Origin: Phyllostachys edulis
Taxonomy: Eukaryota > Streptophyta > Magnoliopsida > Poales > Poaceae
Length of the DNA: 64,000 nucleotides
NCBI GenBank assembly: GCA_036346405.1
Contig: CM070553.1
Location: forward strand, 73,844,976 to 73,908,975
Reading direction: 5' to 3'
The position numbers were made by a program, and so were the translations under genes. This document shows positions 20,819-33,069 of this stretch, one piece after another. How positions within the stretch are numbered: position 1 is the stretch's first letter; each line of letters opens with the position of its first letter. Below the pieces are notes generated by a model that saw only the letters and a list, made by a program, of their open reading frames with translations, was not told the origin of the DNA and searched no databases.

Positions 20819-20828
20819 CTATAATACC
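20819..20828 (+). promoter_or_regulatory. TATA region of element A 3' LTR
   Basis: CTATAATACC in the same context as 11681-11690. In a 3' LTR it would drive transcription rightwards, into element B gag in antisense. Confidence 0.5.
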
Positions 20829-21564
20829 TCCCCATTGTTTTCCTTGGCTTCTTTTCCACCATTCACCATTTGCTCTCGATTCTGTGGAGCTCAAACCACC
20901 CAGTCCTCCTTGGCGCCATTGATGCCCTTGGAGCTCCTCGGTGGCTCGGTGCTTCCGTGGCTTTTCCTCTCCGTCTCTTTGCTTCAATCTAAGCCACTAC
21001 CCTCTGTGACCAAAAGTCCTAACTTAATTGTTTGGGACATTTTGAGTTGGCCTAGCTTGGAGCTTAGAGTTTGGTCTTGGCGGGTGAGCTTTCCATCTTC
21101 TCCAACTCGGGCCATCGCCATCCTCGACCTCCTCGGCCTGCTTGAGACCTCGAGTAAACCTCCCGATAGTCCGTAGCTGCTGGCACCGCATGTATGTTGT
21201 TGCGGAGCTTCTCTTGGGCACACGCTTGAATGGATGTCGCGGAGCTTTAATTCGCATTTTGAATTTTTGCCGTGTTGTGCCTTCGTGTTCCTCTCGGCTC
21301 ATGGCGTTTAAAACCGCCGCCGTTGAAAGGAGGTCCTTTGGGTGCGCAAGGCTATTGCACACTCGGTGGTACCATTGGATGTCGGCCGAGGCCTACATCG
21401 CCGGCGAGAACCATCTTTTCAAACTCGGGTTTTGTCGGACGTACACGGCGGCGCCATTGTCGTTTTAGGACAAAGATCCGCCCGCGATTAATCGTTCATC
21501 ATTACTCAAATCATTGTAATCAATGGCGTGTCTTAAGCGCATTTAGTCCTCCCTTGCGCGCAAT

Positions 21565-22345
21565 TAAGACCTCCGTAGCGGACCTCCTCGTTGTCCCGGC
21601 GCATTAATCCCTTGTCCAGAGCATGTGCGGTAGCCTTGAGCGCGTGGTCGCGAGCTCTGGGGCGTCCATGACCTCCTCCGAGGAGATCTGGAACGTCCAG
21701 GACCTCCCTCCGTGCGATCTTGACCGCTAGGACCTCCTTGTGGGAGATCTTAGCCGTTGAAGTCCTCCCTGTGTTGATCTCCACCGTGTAGGACTTCCCG
21801 AGGTCCTCTTAACCTTGTGGACCTCCTCGGGTAAATCTTAGCGCCCGGACCTCCCGGTGGAAATCTGGCGCTTAGGACCTCCCTTTGTTAGATCTTGGCC
21901 GTTCGGGACCACCCCAAGTGGATCTGAACCGCCCGGAGACCTCTTTGTTGTTGTCTTGACCGTTAAGGTCCTCCACAGGACAATCTAGGCCATTAAGGTC
22001 CTCCTTGGAAAATCTGGACCGTCCGGGACCTCCCTCGAGAGGTCTTGGCGATGTAGATCTTCCTTGGGAGATCTTGATAGTTTAGATCTTCCTTTGGAAG
22101 ATCTCGGCCGTCGAGGACCTCCCTCGTTTGATCTGGACCGTCCGGTCCTCCCTCTTGTGTTGTGGTTCGTTGGATGCGGTATCAGCGGCCACGACCTCCC
22201 CTATTCTTTGGCGTGGCGGGGAGGACATGGACCGTTGGATCCAAGATCAGCGGCCCGTGTTCTCTGGATCTTCTTGCGCGTCTTGGCGTTTCCTCTGGAG
22301 GTCTTGGGCGTTTGATTTAGATCAGCGGTTCACGTCCTCCCCTCT
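21565..22345 (+). repeat. Array 2 in element A 3' LTR
   Basis: Counterpart of 12430-13210 with the same GGACCTCC/GATCT units; several units differ by one- to three-base indels. Confidence 0.75.
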
Positions 22346-24739
22346 CTTTGGTTTTAGAAATTCGATAAGCTCTTATTTATAAACTGAAAAAGGTATGAAC
22401 TTCAAAATATCATAACTAATTCATTCTAAATCCAAATGAGGTCATTCAAATTGTGTTAGCTCTGTCTTGAACTTGACTTTAATCCAAAAATGATTGTAAG
22501 TTGAGTTCAGCTCCAGAACACAGTTTTGCCATTAGATTTTAAAACTCACTTTAAATATACACTCAAATTAATGTCTAACTTGTAAAATACATAACTAATG
22601 CTCTGTAGATTATTTTTGAGTGAATCCAACTTTGTTGGTTTCCTCTATTAATGAACTTACTATGAAAATTAGTTTTGAGCTTGTTACTGTTATAAAAATG
22701 AGGACTTGTGCATTATAATTTTGTTCAAGTTCTTGTTTTTGAAAATTATAGAAAGTGCAACATAGCCCCAAATGGGATGAACTCAATTGTGTTATTCATC
22801 TCATGAGGTGCTGGTTTTACAGTAAAAATTTCAGCTTCACTTATTTTCTAGAAAATGTTGCCTCATAATTAAATTAATGAATAGTGCAGTTTGGTATTTT
22901 TAGGGCTGAGCAGAATTGTTTTGCTCATAACTTTTGCATTGAGAATCCAAATCAATTGGTTCTTATTGCTAAATTCCTAAAATCATCCTCTTGCTGCTGT
23001 AGAAAATTCAGAGTGTTTGGAGTTTGTTTGCTGTGTTGTCCTTGTTGTTTTAAATCGTTCTTATCGAATCTTTTCGTCTTTTCGATTAGGTGCCGGCGAG
23101 TGTATTGATTCCGTGGCGATCCTCAGCAACAAATTGGCCAGCAACAGTAAAGGCAAGCAGTTTGATCATTTCCATCATTGTCCCATTACTTTAAAGTCTA
23201 ATATTTACGTTTAACTTGTATGTATGCATGCTTTTGTGTCAAAGTATTTTATCGTTTAGAGGTAGCTATTCCTATTGCATAGTTGCCCTAAATTGTTACC
23301 CTGCCACAAACCATAAGTTACTAATATCGCTGGTGAATTAGAGCCGGTGATTTAAGTATGCTCTTTTATTGCTTTTACGGTGTCATGCTTAGCAATGCTT
23401 AGATAACGGTAGTAATGGGCGATCATCGACTTAGTCGATGGTCTTGATCACTCAAAACTGATTATTACTCCTATATGTCCAGCACTTGTGCTTTGGTTAA
23501 TTGTAAAATCAAAACTGAAAATAAAAGATTGATTTAGACTTGGGCATATTGGATGGATGGTGCGGTTTTTGGATGTGGTGGTATGCTGGGTCCCTAAGGA
23601 CCGAGTACTTGGGTCACTAAGCCCAGCGATTTGGCGTACTAACCACACGAGGGCATATGGAACCCTCTTGACTAAGTACTCTAGGAGGTGTTAATTATGG
23701 CGAGCTCGGTTGGTGTGTTTTCAAAAACAAATGTATATGTATAGTGTGGGAGGGAGCATTAGCTTAGGGAAGATTGTGTGATGTCTCCTTCTCCCGTGGG
23801 TTGTGCACTCGTAATTAGCATTCATCCTTTGGAAAGGTCTCGTAGGACTTAGCCGTGCGGCACACCTTCGGAAGTGTGCGTAAAGGAAAGGCGATGCGGC
23901 GTGTGGGTGCAGTGGTACACCTGCAGGGATAAAACTATTGAATAGCCTCGTCCTAGGTTATGGACATGCTTGGTAAGGTCGTTCAAGACTAGACTACAAC
24001 CTTTAATTAAAACTTGACATGGTTGGTATGAACGGGGAGTTCATGCTATTGTTGTGGTGACTTGGGTTAGTCATTTCCAGGATTGTTCTTGTTGTTGTTA
24101 TTATGTTATTATCGCGTTGTTATTTCAACCATTAAAATGCTTTGTCAAATTGCTTTCAATCTATTATGTTATTGCAAATAAATGTTGCTTTATGCTAAAA
24201 TGAGTCCAAAGCCTCATCCACTTAAATAAAGCTTGCATGTAGCTATTTATAGTTCTGTTATCTCACATGTAAGTCTTGCGGAGTACTTTATGTACTCATC
24301 GCGTGGTTGTGGCAATTTTGTGGCTTTTGTGCGAGAGGAAGAAGGAGAGCTCAAGAGCCTCTCTTTTGTGCTACGTGTTGCAGTTTCTTGACGACTAGCT
24401 TGGCGGTCGGTCGAGATGCCTAGGGGTTAAGGCACACTTGATTGGCTTTGTGTTATAGCCATCTTTATGGCACTTTTGCTTCATTGTTATCTTTTGTAAT
24501 TATTGCTATTTGGCCTAAGGGCCTCTCTTTTGTAATATCTATTCCATATTAATGTTAACTTCTGGTTTGTTGCTTATGTACTATGTGTTGTATGTAATTG
24601 GTACATTCTTTTGTTGTGAGGTATGCATACTGCATTCTGGGAAGTATACATCTCTCGAGACCGGGTTTATTTGGTTGATAATACTAGGGTCAATTGGATG
24701 ACTAAGTATTATGAGCTTAATAAACGTCGGGGTCTCACA

Positions 24740-25499
24740 CGGGGACGGGAGGAACCGGCCCTGGATGACTTATGGGTCTCCCACTTCCGCTTGCGGGAAT
24801 CCATAAGCTCCCTGGCTGAATGCTCATGACAATGGCCTTGTCGACCAGGAATGAAAATCGGAAAGTCGACAATGGATAGCTTGTCCTTGACTCCTCGGAC
24901 AAGCCACGCTGAACTTGATGCCTTGGCCATATCGGTGGCCACATCCTCGGGAGCATAACGAGCTAGATGGTTGAACTCGTAGACATACTCCATGGTGAGC
25001 TCGCCCTTGCTTGGCGCAAGAAACTCCCTTCTTGATCTCCATCAAGCGGCGGGGATGTGAGCCGTCGGAAGGCGACGGAACTCCTCCCAAGAGGCGGTGT
25101 GATCCACGGGCTGCATGGCGAGAAAGTTCTCCCACCATGACAAGGCTGCACCCTCCGGTGGTGCGATCACGAGCAGCGCCTTCTCGTGCTCTGACGCTGC
25201 GCTATCTTGAGCTTCCGCTCAACCAAAAGCCAATAAATGCGCATCGGCGGGTCCTCGGGCCGGGAAAAGGTAGGGGCTGAGTCTGAAGAAACTCCGCGAG
25301 TCCTCCCGCGGTGATGGGCATTCACGCCCGGATCACGAAGCTCCGGTAAGTGCGGTGGTGTTGCGTGCGATGGCGTCGATAGAACTCTCCGGTCATCCGC
25401 GGTTGCGCTCGATCTGAAGAAGAACCTCGGCCATGGTGAGGAGGAGAAGCTCCTCGTCCGGACCGGTGGTGGCCTTGGCGCTCTGAGTCGTCAAGCCAT
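24740..25499 (-). pseudogene. Element B gag, N-terminal part (capsid region)
   Basis: The minus-strand start is ATG at 25497-25499, directly after TTCCTTGTAACAG. A second Met gives MAEVLLQIE near 25437. Further on: capsid-like ALSWWENFLAMQP and SWEEFR near 25085-25150, LMEIKK...FLA near 25010-25050, MEYVYEFNHLARYAPEDV at 24940-24993, and SIVDF near 24865. These fit the retrotransposon Gag domain that builds the particle. Frames shift several times. The frame stops at the element A LTR and resumes at 9884. Confidence 0.75.
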
Positions 25500-26248
25500 C
25501 TGTTACAAGGAATTTTTGGTTAGCAACTAGACCGAAAACAAAGGCTTAAAAGAAATCAAAAGCGATCGACTAGGGAATGGAATATCACCCCAAGCGAAAG
25601 CCAAAATCAGCGGTTATTTAAACTTTAAAAAGCTTCTAAAAGACTCTAAAACAGCCAAGAAACACCAAGCATAAGGCTCAACTTCTCAACTCAACTAACC
25701 CGTATTGAATGAGCGAGTAATTGGTCGAGAAGATCAAAAATCAGATTGTAGGGTGAGAGCTAATGCTACTAAAGAGCAAGGTTAAATCAGCGAAATAAGT
25801 GTTAGATACTTAGCTAACTAGTATCACATCTTACCCTTTTATTCCCACAAGTTTTAGTTGATTAACCTCTCATTATCTATCCTAATTAGAAATCTTTGAG
25901 GCTGCTGTCAGGAAATTTGATGCTTCTTGTCGATTTGCATCCAAGCTCCTTGTCGAATCACCGACTCGAACTTCAAAACCTTGTAGTGGGCAGCTCACAC
26001 TTCAATTTGCCAATCTCATTGGTTCTCCCAAAAACCGGTGTTAATCGATAACAACTATTTTGTAGAAGGGAAGAGAGGAAAACAACTTTTAAAACTCAAA
26101 TTAGAGTGGGATGAGAAGAAAGCTAAGATAGGTAAGGAATAAAATCCGAGAATTTACCTAAGCTTTCAAAACTCATTTGATGCTTTGAAAATAGGTTTTC
26201 AAAATATCCTAAGGACGACCAAGCTTGCGTTACTACGGTCATAACTTG
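25500..26248 (-). other. Element B leader with candidate intron
   Basis: Non-coding leader between PBS and gag. On the minus strand AAAAGG|GTAAGATG (GT at 25833-25834) could be a splice donor and TTCCTTGTAACAG (ending 25500) an acceptor directly before the gag ATG. The implied intron is 335 nt. Same arrangement in D and E. Confidence 0.5.
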
Positions 26249-26259
26249 GCTCGATACCA
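26249..26259 (-). other. Primer binding site of element B
   Basis: Minus strand TGGTATCGAGC, the initiator tRNA-Met type lacking one A, five bases from the LTR end. Confidence 0.75.
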
Positions 26260-28649
26260 ACTTTTATGAGCACCGGTTTATTAGGCTCATAATACTTAGT
26301 CATCAATTGACCTAGTATTATCAACCAAATAAACTCGGTCTCGAGATGTATACTTCGAATCAGTACACATACCTCACAACAAAAGAATGCATCAATTCCA
26401 TACAACACATAGTACATAAGCAACAAACCGAAGTTAACATTAATATGGAATAGATATTACAAAGAGAGGCCCTTAGGCCAAATAACAATAATTACAAAAG
26501 ATAACAGCGGAAGCAAAAGTGCCATAAAGATGGCCAAAATAAGAACCAACCGGTGTGCCTTTAGCCCACAAGGCAAGCCCGCCAGGACCGCCAAGCTAGT
26601 CGCTCTCCCAACCACCTTACATTTCATAAAGTGAAGCCCTTTGGGCTCTACCTCCTCTGCAACAAAGTTGTTAAGCAAAGCAAATGAGTACAATAACTTG
26701 TTTATTGTACTCGCAAAACTGACGTGTAAGATAACGAGAACTATAATTTAGCTACATGCAAGCTTGATTTAAGTGGATGAGGCTTTGGACTCATTTTAGC
26801 ATAAAGCAAGTTTCATTTACAATAACATAGTAGATTGAAAGCAATTTGACAAAGCATTTTTAATTGTTGAAATAACAACGCGATAATAACATAATAACAA
26901 CAACAAGAACAATCACGGAAATGACTAACCCAAGTCACCACAACAATAGCATGAACATCCATTCATACCAACCCATCAAGTTTTAATTAAAAGTTTGAGA
27001 CTAGTCTTGAGCGACCTTACCAAGCATGTCCATAACCTAGGGCGAGGCTATTGAATAGTTTTATCCTGCGAGGTGTACCACTTTGTATCCACACGTCGGA
27101 CCGCCTTTCCTTACGCACACTTAGAAGGTGTCTTTGCACAGCTAAGTCCTCGAGACCTTTCCAAAGGATGAATGCTAATTCTGAGCTGCACAACCCACGG
27201 GAGAAGGAGACATTAGGCGACCTACAGGAAGCTAATGCTCCTCCCACACTATACATATACATTTGTTTTGAAAACACACCAACCGAGCTCGCTCATAATT
27301 AACACCTCCTAGAGTACTTAGTCAAGAGGGTTCCATATGCCCCTCGTGTGGTTAGTACACAAAAGCGCTTGGCTTAGTGACCCAAGTACTCGGTCCTTAG
27401 GGACCCGGGCATACCACCACATTCCAAAAACCGCACCATCCATCCAATATGCCCAAGTCTAAATCAATCTTTTATTTTCAGCTTTTGATTTTACAAATTA
27501 ATCAAAGCACAAGTGCTGGACATATAGGAGTAATAATCATTTTGAGTGATCAAGATCATCGACTAAGTCGATGATCGCTAACTCTACCGATAGCTAAGCA
27601 TGTCTAGCGATAGGAAGCATAACTACTAAGTGATAAGAGCTCATCCAATGAGCTCAAACCACAGCGAATAACCTAGGCTCATTGGTAGTAGAGGATAAAG
27701 AATTCCTCAGATTATGCGACTATAGGATTACTAACGACATTTAACACAAAGTAGCATGCATACATAGAAGTAAAACAAAGTATTAAGCTCTAAAGTAATG
27801 GGACATGATGGGAAATGGTCAAACTGCTTGCCTTGTTGCTGTTGCTCAAATTGTGGCAGAGGGTCGCTCTCGGGATCACCACAAATGTCGAAACCTAACG
27901 GAAAAGCGATAAAGAACCGATAAAACGACGAAAGGCAACAAAGACAGCACAACAAACGAACTCCAAATACCCTGAATTTTCTACAGCAGCAAGGGATGAT
28001 TTTTAGGAAATTTTCAACAAGAACCAATGGATTTGGATTCTCAATGCAAAAGATATGAGCAAAACAATTCTGCTCAGCCCTAAAATTACCAAACTGCACT
28101 ATTCACTAATTTAATTATGAGGCAACATTTTCTAGAAAAGTGGTGAGGCTGAGATTTTTATTGTAAAACCAGCACCTCATGAGATGAATAACACAATTGA
28201 GTTCATCTCATTTGGAGCTATTATGCACTTTCTATAATTTTTCAAAAACAAGAACTTGAACAAAATTATAATGCACAAGTCCTCATTTCTATAACAGCAA
28301 CATGCTCAGAACTAATTCTCACAGTGAGTTCATTATTAGAGGAAGCTAACAAAATTGGGTTTACTCACAAATAACCTCTGAGCATTAGTTATGGGTTTTA
28401 CAAGTTAAACATAAATTTTGAGTGTATATTCAAAGGAGTTTTAAAACCTAGTGGCTAAGCTGTGCTCTGGAGCTGAACTCAACTTACAATCATTTTTGGA
28501 TTAAAGTTAAGTTCAAGACAGAGCTAACACAATTTGAATGACCTCAAAAGGATTTAAAACGAAGAAGATATGAAATTCTAAAGTCTATACCTTATTTGGG
28601 TCTATAACTAAGACTTCTTTGGAATTTCTAAAACTCACAAGGGTATGGG

Positions 28650-29085
28650 AGGGCGTGAGCCACAGATCTCAGATCCAGCGGCTCAAGACCTCCCAGAGGC
28701 TATCACACTGCAGCACGTGAAGTCCAGAGGTCTGGACCTCTTAGCAACTCACATGCGCGAGGTGAGGGAGGTCGTGGCCGTAGATGGGAGATCCAGCGGA
28801 CCACAACACGAAAGGAGGTCGGAGCGGACCAGATCTAAAGGGAGGTCCTCAGCGGTGAGATGACCTCGAGGAGGTCCTAGCGATAGATCTAAACATCACA
28901 GACCTCCGAGGAGAGAGTGCGGCCTCTGATTGCGCAAGGGAGGTCTTGGGCGCTCTAGATTTCCTTGGAGGAGGTGCGGGCGTCCCAGAGCTCACAACCA
29001 CGATGCTTGCGCACGCGCGCGTGCTGGACAAGAGGTTAATCTTGGCGGGACATAAGGAGGTCATGGCGTGGGAGGTCTTAGCTGC
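28650..29085 (-). repeat. Array 2 in element B LTR (shortened)
   Basis: GGAGGTC/AGATCT units as in array 2 of A, but only about 0.43 kb against 0.78 kb: about half the units are missing. Confidence 0.65.
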
Positions 29086-29842
29086 GCACAATAAATGGTG
29101 GATTTAAGAACATCAAGACCCAACCAATGATTGCAAGATTGAGCAATTGATGACCGCATTAAACACGGCAAATCTCGTCCTAAAAAGCGACAACGGTCTT
29201 TGCCGTGTCCGACAAAGACCGAGCTCAAAGATTTGGTCATCGCCGGCGATGTAGACCTCATGGCGAGAACCAAGGACATCCCGTGTGCGCAATAGTGTTG
29301 CGCACACCATGAACTCATTCTCGGCGGCGACGCGGCCTTAATCGCCGGCGAGCCGAGAGGACAAACACAACCCATACGGCCAAAATACGAAAATGCAAAA
29401 TGGAGCTCGCGCGACAATCAGCGTGTGCCAAAACTTAAGCTCCGCAACATGCATTCAGCGGGTGCAGCGTCTAAGGACTAACGGGAGGTGTACCGGAGGT
29501 CCTAAGGTCTTTGGGGAGGTCGTGGAGGTGATGGCCGGAGTTGGGGAAGGCGGTGAAGCTTCTGACCCAAGGCACCGGCTCAAGCTCGACTTTGTCCACC
29601 TCTGAAAAATGCCCAAACAATTCAAGTTAGGGTCAACTTCCAAGAGGTTTTCGAGGAGCAAAAGTGAGCAAGGTTTGAAGGAGGAGCCACTTTGGAACCC
29701 TTGTCTCACCGAGGAGCTCAAGGACATCAACAATGGCGGCCAAGATGGGAGGTGAGTTTGGGGATGAGGAGCTCGACCACGCACAAGTGCAAGGTGAGGT
29801 CAATTGTGTGCAAAGGAAGCCAAGGGAGGATTCGGGGTTGAC

Positions 29843-29850
29843 TTATAGGT
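29843..29850 (-). promoter_or_regulatory. TATA region of element B LTR
   Basis: ACCTATAAG on the minus strand, followed downstream by CTTGGCTTCCTTTGCACAC as in D and E. Confidence 0.5.
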
Positions 29851-30064
29851 GAGGTGAAGGTTATGAGTGGGGCTAAGCTCCATGGTGAGCTTAGCCCACG
29901 GGTTAGTCCATGGGGTGGACAAGACATAAAGGTTGACAAGGTGTGATCTTGGTGACCAATGAGGCGGAAAAGTGACTGCATTAAATCTTGGTCGACAAAA
30001 CTATTATAATGTACCCCAAGGTCGACACGCATTAATGCCTTTCGAGCTTCGCATCTTGCGCCGG

Positions 30065-31020
30065 AGGAAGGAGAAGAACAGGGAGGTCTTGGTGACCGTT
30101 GGATAAGACACAGGAGAGGTCCTAACCATCGGATCAATTTTTGAACCGTTATGTTTTAAGTGGGTGGGAGGAGGTCCCAGCCACACGATCAAGGTGGGGA
30201 GGTCGTGGTCCTCCGATTTCATGTCGAGAAAACGACGTGAGGAAAAGGACGGAGAGGTCCAAAGCGTTGGATCTCCATCCAGCAGTCGCGGACCTCCGGT
30301 GAGGACTTAACGCCGCGATCGAAAAGACATGAGGGAGGTCATGGCCTTTGGATTTAAATCAAGGGCACACAATGACCGGGAGGTCCGATATGATGCATAG
30401 CGAGCAAGGGAGGTCGGGACCTTTAGATTTAGATCTAAGGGCTACGATCAAAAGAGGTGGAGGTCTGAGCTTGCATAGCGCACAAGGGAGGTCATGGCCT
30501 TTAGATTTAGATCTAAGGGCTACGACCTCACCAAAGCGGGAGGACCTTGCCGTGATGTTTTTGAGAGGAGGTCGTGGCCTTTGGATCTGAATCCAGCGAC
30601 TCACGACCTCAACAACATAGCTAAAAGGGAGGTGCTGTTAGTTAGATTGAGAGGAGGAGGTCGTGACCATGGATTTTTGATCAATGGCTGTGACCTCATC
30701 AAGGTGGGATGTAGACTTTGAGGTTTGACACACGGGGAGGTCATGGCCGTGGATCTTTGATCAGCAGTGTGACCTCATGTAGGTGGGATGTTTGCTTAGC
30801 TTAACAGGTGAGGAAGGTCGAGGCCGTGGATCTTGAATCCAAGGGCCAAGACCTCAACAAGGTGGAAGGTGGTTTTGGAGGTTTGATAGCGAGGGAGGTC
30901 GGGGCGGTTGGATGTTAATCCAAGGGCTATGACCAGGACAAGGTTGGGAGGTCCTTGCGGTGTTGACTGAGAGGAGGTCGTGGCGGTTGGATGTAGATCC
31001 ATGACTACGACTGATCAAAT
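30065..31020 (-). repeat. Palindrome array 1 in element B LTR
   Basis: Palindromes with GAGGTCATGGCCTTTGGAT, GAGGTCGTGGCGGTTGGAT and similar arms, for example 30330-30370, 30408-30450, 30487-30530, 30570-30610, 30655-30700, 30738-30778, 30815-30855 and 30970-31012. Same spacing as in A. Confidence 0.8.
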
Positions 31021-31571
31021 GGGGATGAGGTCTGTGAGGTGCGGGACATGGTTGGGCTGGACCGGCTTGAACATAGCTAACCCAAGGAGCAGTGTAGGCT
31101 TTTAAATTTAGTTTCTAACATTGAGACTTAACAGAATTGTTTGGGATAGCATTTCAACTCCAAAATTCATGAAATTTTTACAGGAGCTTGCTGACAATGA
31201 GCTTAACCTTGCATAAAATTTTCAGAGGTTATTATGCACTGCATTTTCTCAGGAAATTCATGAAGGTTGTTTAAAGGATTGTTTTGCCTCCAAAATTATC
31301 AACAAGTGTTATAACTCATGATATTTCACGAGAGGGTCCCACATCAGTTTTTGGACCAAGGAAAATATTTCCAATTGATTGGCACAAGATTTAAGATGGA
31401 TGGAATATGAATTTGACTTTTGGTCAACAAGAGCTTTGTGTTTTTGGATTACACAACTCTTGGACAAGAATCACATGAGATTTTAGGGTTTTTCAAGATG
31501 TGAGAAAAAGTTTTAATTTCTACACATATAATTATGCTTGAATAACCCTAATATACATTTGGGATGTTACA

Positions 31572-32367
31572 CTAACTTAGTGAAGAAGATCCTGGGCTAT
31601 GAGCCATCCACAAACTCTTCCTAAGCTTCGACCATAAGTTGATTAAAGGTATATCTTAGTGAAGAAGATCCTAGATTAGGAGCCATCTACAAATTCTTCC
31701 TAAGCTTCTACCAAGGCGACAAATCTTGAGGTTCATGTCGGTTTTGACAAGCGGTCCCCATGAGATAAATGCGGATCATCAAACTATCTCCAAGTTCATG
31801 TCTTTGATATGCAGTCTTGTGAGAGTAGTTTGGCACAATTTAAGCATAAGACAATCTTGAAATTGATTTTTCATTTTTCATTTTGCACAGGAGTAGTTTT
31901 AGATTCTCAGAAGCACAAGAAGCTCAAGTAATGATCAATTTTAGATTTAAGAGCTAACAAAGTAATTTTGACAGGGCCAACGTCACAAAAGGAGCACCAA
32001 TTGCGCTACTAGCTAAAACATCCACAAATCGCAGTTTTTAGTTCAAGTTGTTTTAGAGTTCTAGCTCATTCGCAAAGACTTAGCTACACATGTGAAAGCA
32101 TGATAATTCTAGCAAGTCAAAAAACTAGACATGGCATTAAGCAAGAATTGAAATACTAAAGCTCCAAAGGGTAATAAGCAAAGCTTTATCAATTTTAAAA
32201 GATAAGCAGAAAAGCTTATATTACAATACATCTTTTTGGATTTTTCATATGAATGCAATACGATACAATTAGATGCAGGAAAAACTCAAAAAGCCTAAAA
32301 AGATCAAAAAGAAGATCAAGAAAAGATCAAATGAACAAGGTAAGATAAGAAAAGATCCAACTCCCCC
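31572..32367 (-). mobile_element. Copia element H, 3' non-coding region (right part)
   Basis: Continues the 3' region of H beyond element B. Begins with a tandem duplication, period 79 bp (31576-31654 and 31655-31715; CTTAGTGAAGAAGATCCT at each start). Ends at the pol stop codon (32368-32370); a second polypurine-like run, GAGGGGGAGTTGG, lies at 32357-32369. No other coding motif. Confidence 0.6.
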
Positions 32368-33069
32368 TCAAACCAACCCATAGGGATAAATTACCCCTAA
32401 CTCGCTTCTCAAGGTGGCAAACCTTGTTGGGTCTAAAGACTTGGTGAGGATATCGGCCAACTGAGCCTTGGACTCCACAAAATGCAGCACAATATCACCC
32501 TTCTCGACATGGTCTCTAAGAAAGTGATAGCGAATGTCTATGTGCTTGGTCCTAGAATGTTGCACTGGGTTTTTAGCAATGTTAATAGTAGAAGTGTTAT
32601 CATAGAAAAGAGGAACACTAGCAAAATTTAACCCAAAGTCCTTAAGAGTGGACACCATCCACAAAATCTAACTTCTGACAACTAGCGTGACTACATATTA
32701 AACCATGATGGATTGTGCAACGAAGCGCTTCCTAGAAGACCAAGAGACAAGAGAAGTACGAGAAATGACAAGTGCGAGGTACTCTTCCTATCTAGCCGAC
32801 AACCCATAAAATCGAATCGAAAACCCCGAATGGACAACGAAGAAGGCGGGAATACCAAATGCCATCTTGGAGGGTAGAGTGTAAATCTGGGAAGATCGCT
32901 TATGACTTGGCGATGTGAAGTCCTCGGAGATGCACGAAACCGCGCCGAGGCGAACCGCGAAGTGAATGTCGGTCTTGAGGCCTTCAGTCTGAAGGAGCCG
33001 ATCATCTTTGCGGTACTCGTGTTGATCCACGGCTTCTCCTTCCTCATCTGGATCCAGCGATCGAAATCG
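32368..33069 (-). pseudogene. Copia element H RNase H, frameshifted
   Basis: Minus-strand pieces: MIGSFRLKASRPTFT near 32950-33000, FMGCRLDRKSTSHLSF near 32770-32820 (the G-C-x-x-D-R-K-S-T-S motif of copia RNase H), then in another frame MWMVSTLKDFGLNF at 32620-32664, LFYDNTSTINIAKNPVQHSR, TKHIDIRYHFLRDHV, and ADILTKSLDPTRF near the end, with a stop at 32368. The junction at 32660-32700 is badly eroded where the catalytic A-E-A-E-Y segment belongs. It follows the RT frame directly. Confidence 0.8.

Larger units (their letters stand above)
9885..24739 (+). mobile_element. Element A: non-autonomous Ty3/gypsy element with 5.7-kb LTRs
   Basis: A complete insertion of 14.9 kb on the plus strand: LTR 9885-15602, PBS, leader, coding remnant, polypurine tract and LTR 19022-24739. 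Both LTRs measure 5718 bp and are nearly identical, so the insertion is young. It sits in the gag of B. Flanks are GAGGG (9880-9884) and CGGGG (24740-24744); the undisturbed site in E reads AAGCGGGAC, so a 5-bp duplication of CGGGx with later change fits. The internal part is only 3.4 kb and lacks most of gag, RT and RNase H. LTRs, leader and 3' end match D, so it probably depended on the enzymes of that family. Confidence 0.85.
19022..24739 (+). repeat. Element A 3' LTR (5718 bp)
   Basis: Starts TGTAACATCCCAAATG, ends GGTCTCACA. Nearly identical to 9885-15602 along its whole length, with scattered short indels and substitutions, many at CG and CAG/CTG sites. Directly followed by the gag of element B on the minus strand. 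Confidence 0.9.
6767..31571 (-). mobile_element. Ty3/gypsy element B, 3'-truncated, interrupted by element A
   Basis: B occupies 6767-9884 and 24740-31571. On the minus strand its order is 5' LTR, PBS, leader, gag, protease, RT, RNase H and part of integrase. The integrase C-terminus, chromodomain, polypurine tract and 3' LTR are missing: the sequence passes straight into copia DNA at 6767. At 31571 the intact LTR terminus TGTAACATCCC abuts copia DNA, so B entered copia element H and later lost its 3' half. Element A sits within the gag reading frame of B. Closest sibling in the window is E. Confidence 0.8.
26265..31571 (-). repeat. Element B 5' LTR (5307 bp)
   Basis: On the minus strand it runs from TGTAACATCCC at 31571 to GGTGCTCATA at 26265. 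It shares diagnostic variants with E (CCAATGGATTTGGATTC, GCCCACAAGG) that separate both from A and D. It holds the conserved module at 27025-27080, array 2 and array 1. The far end abuts copia sequence at 31572. Confidence 0.85.
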
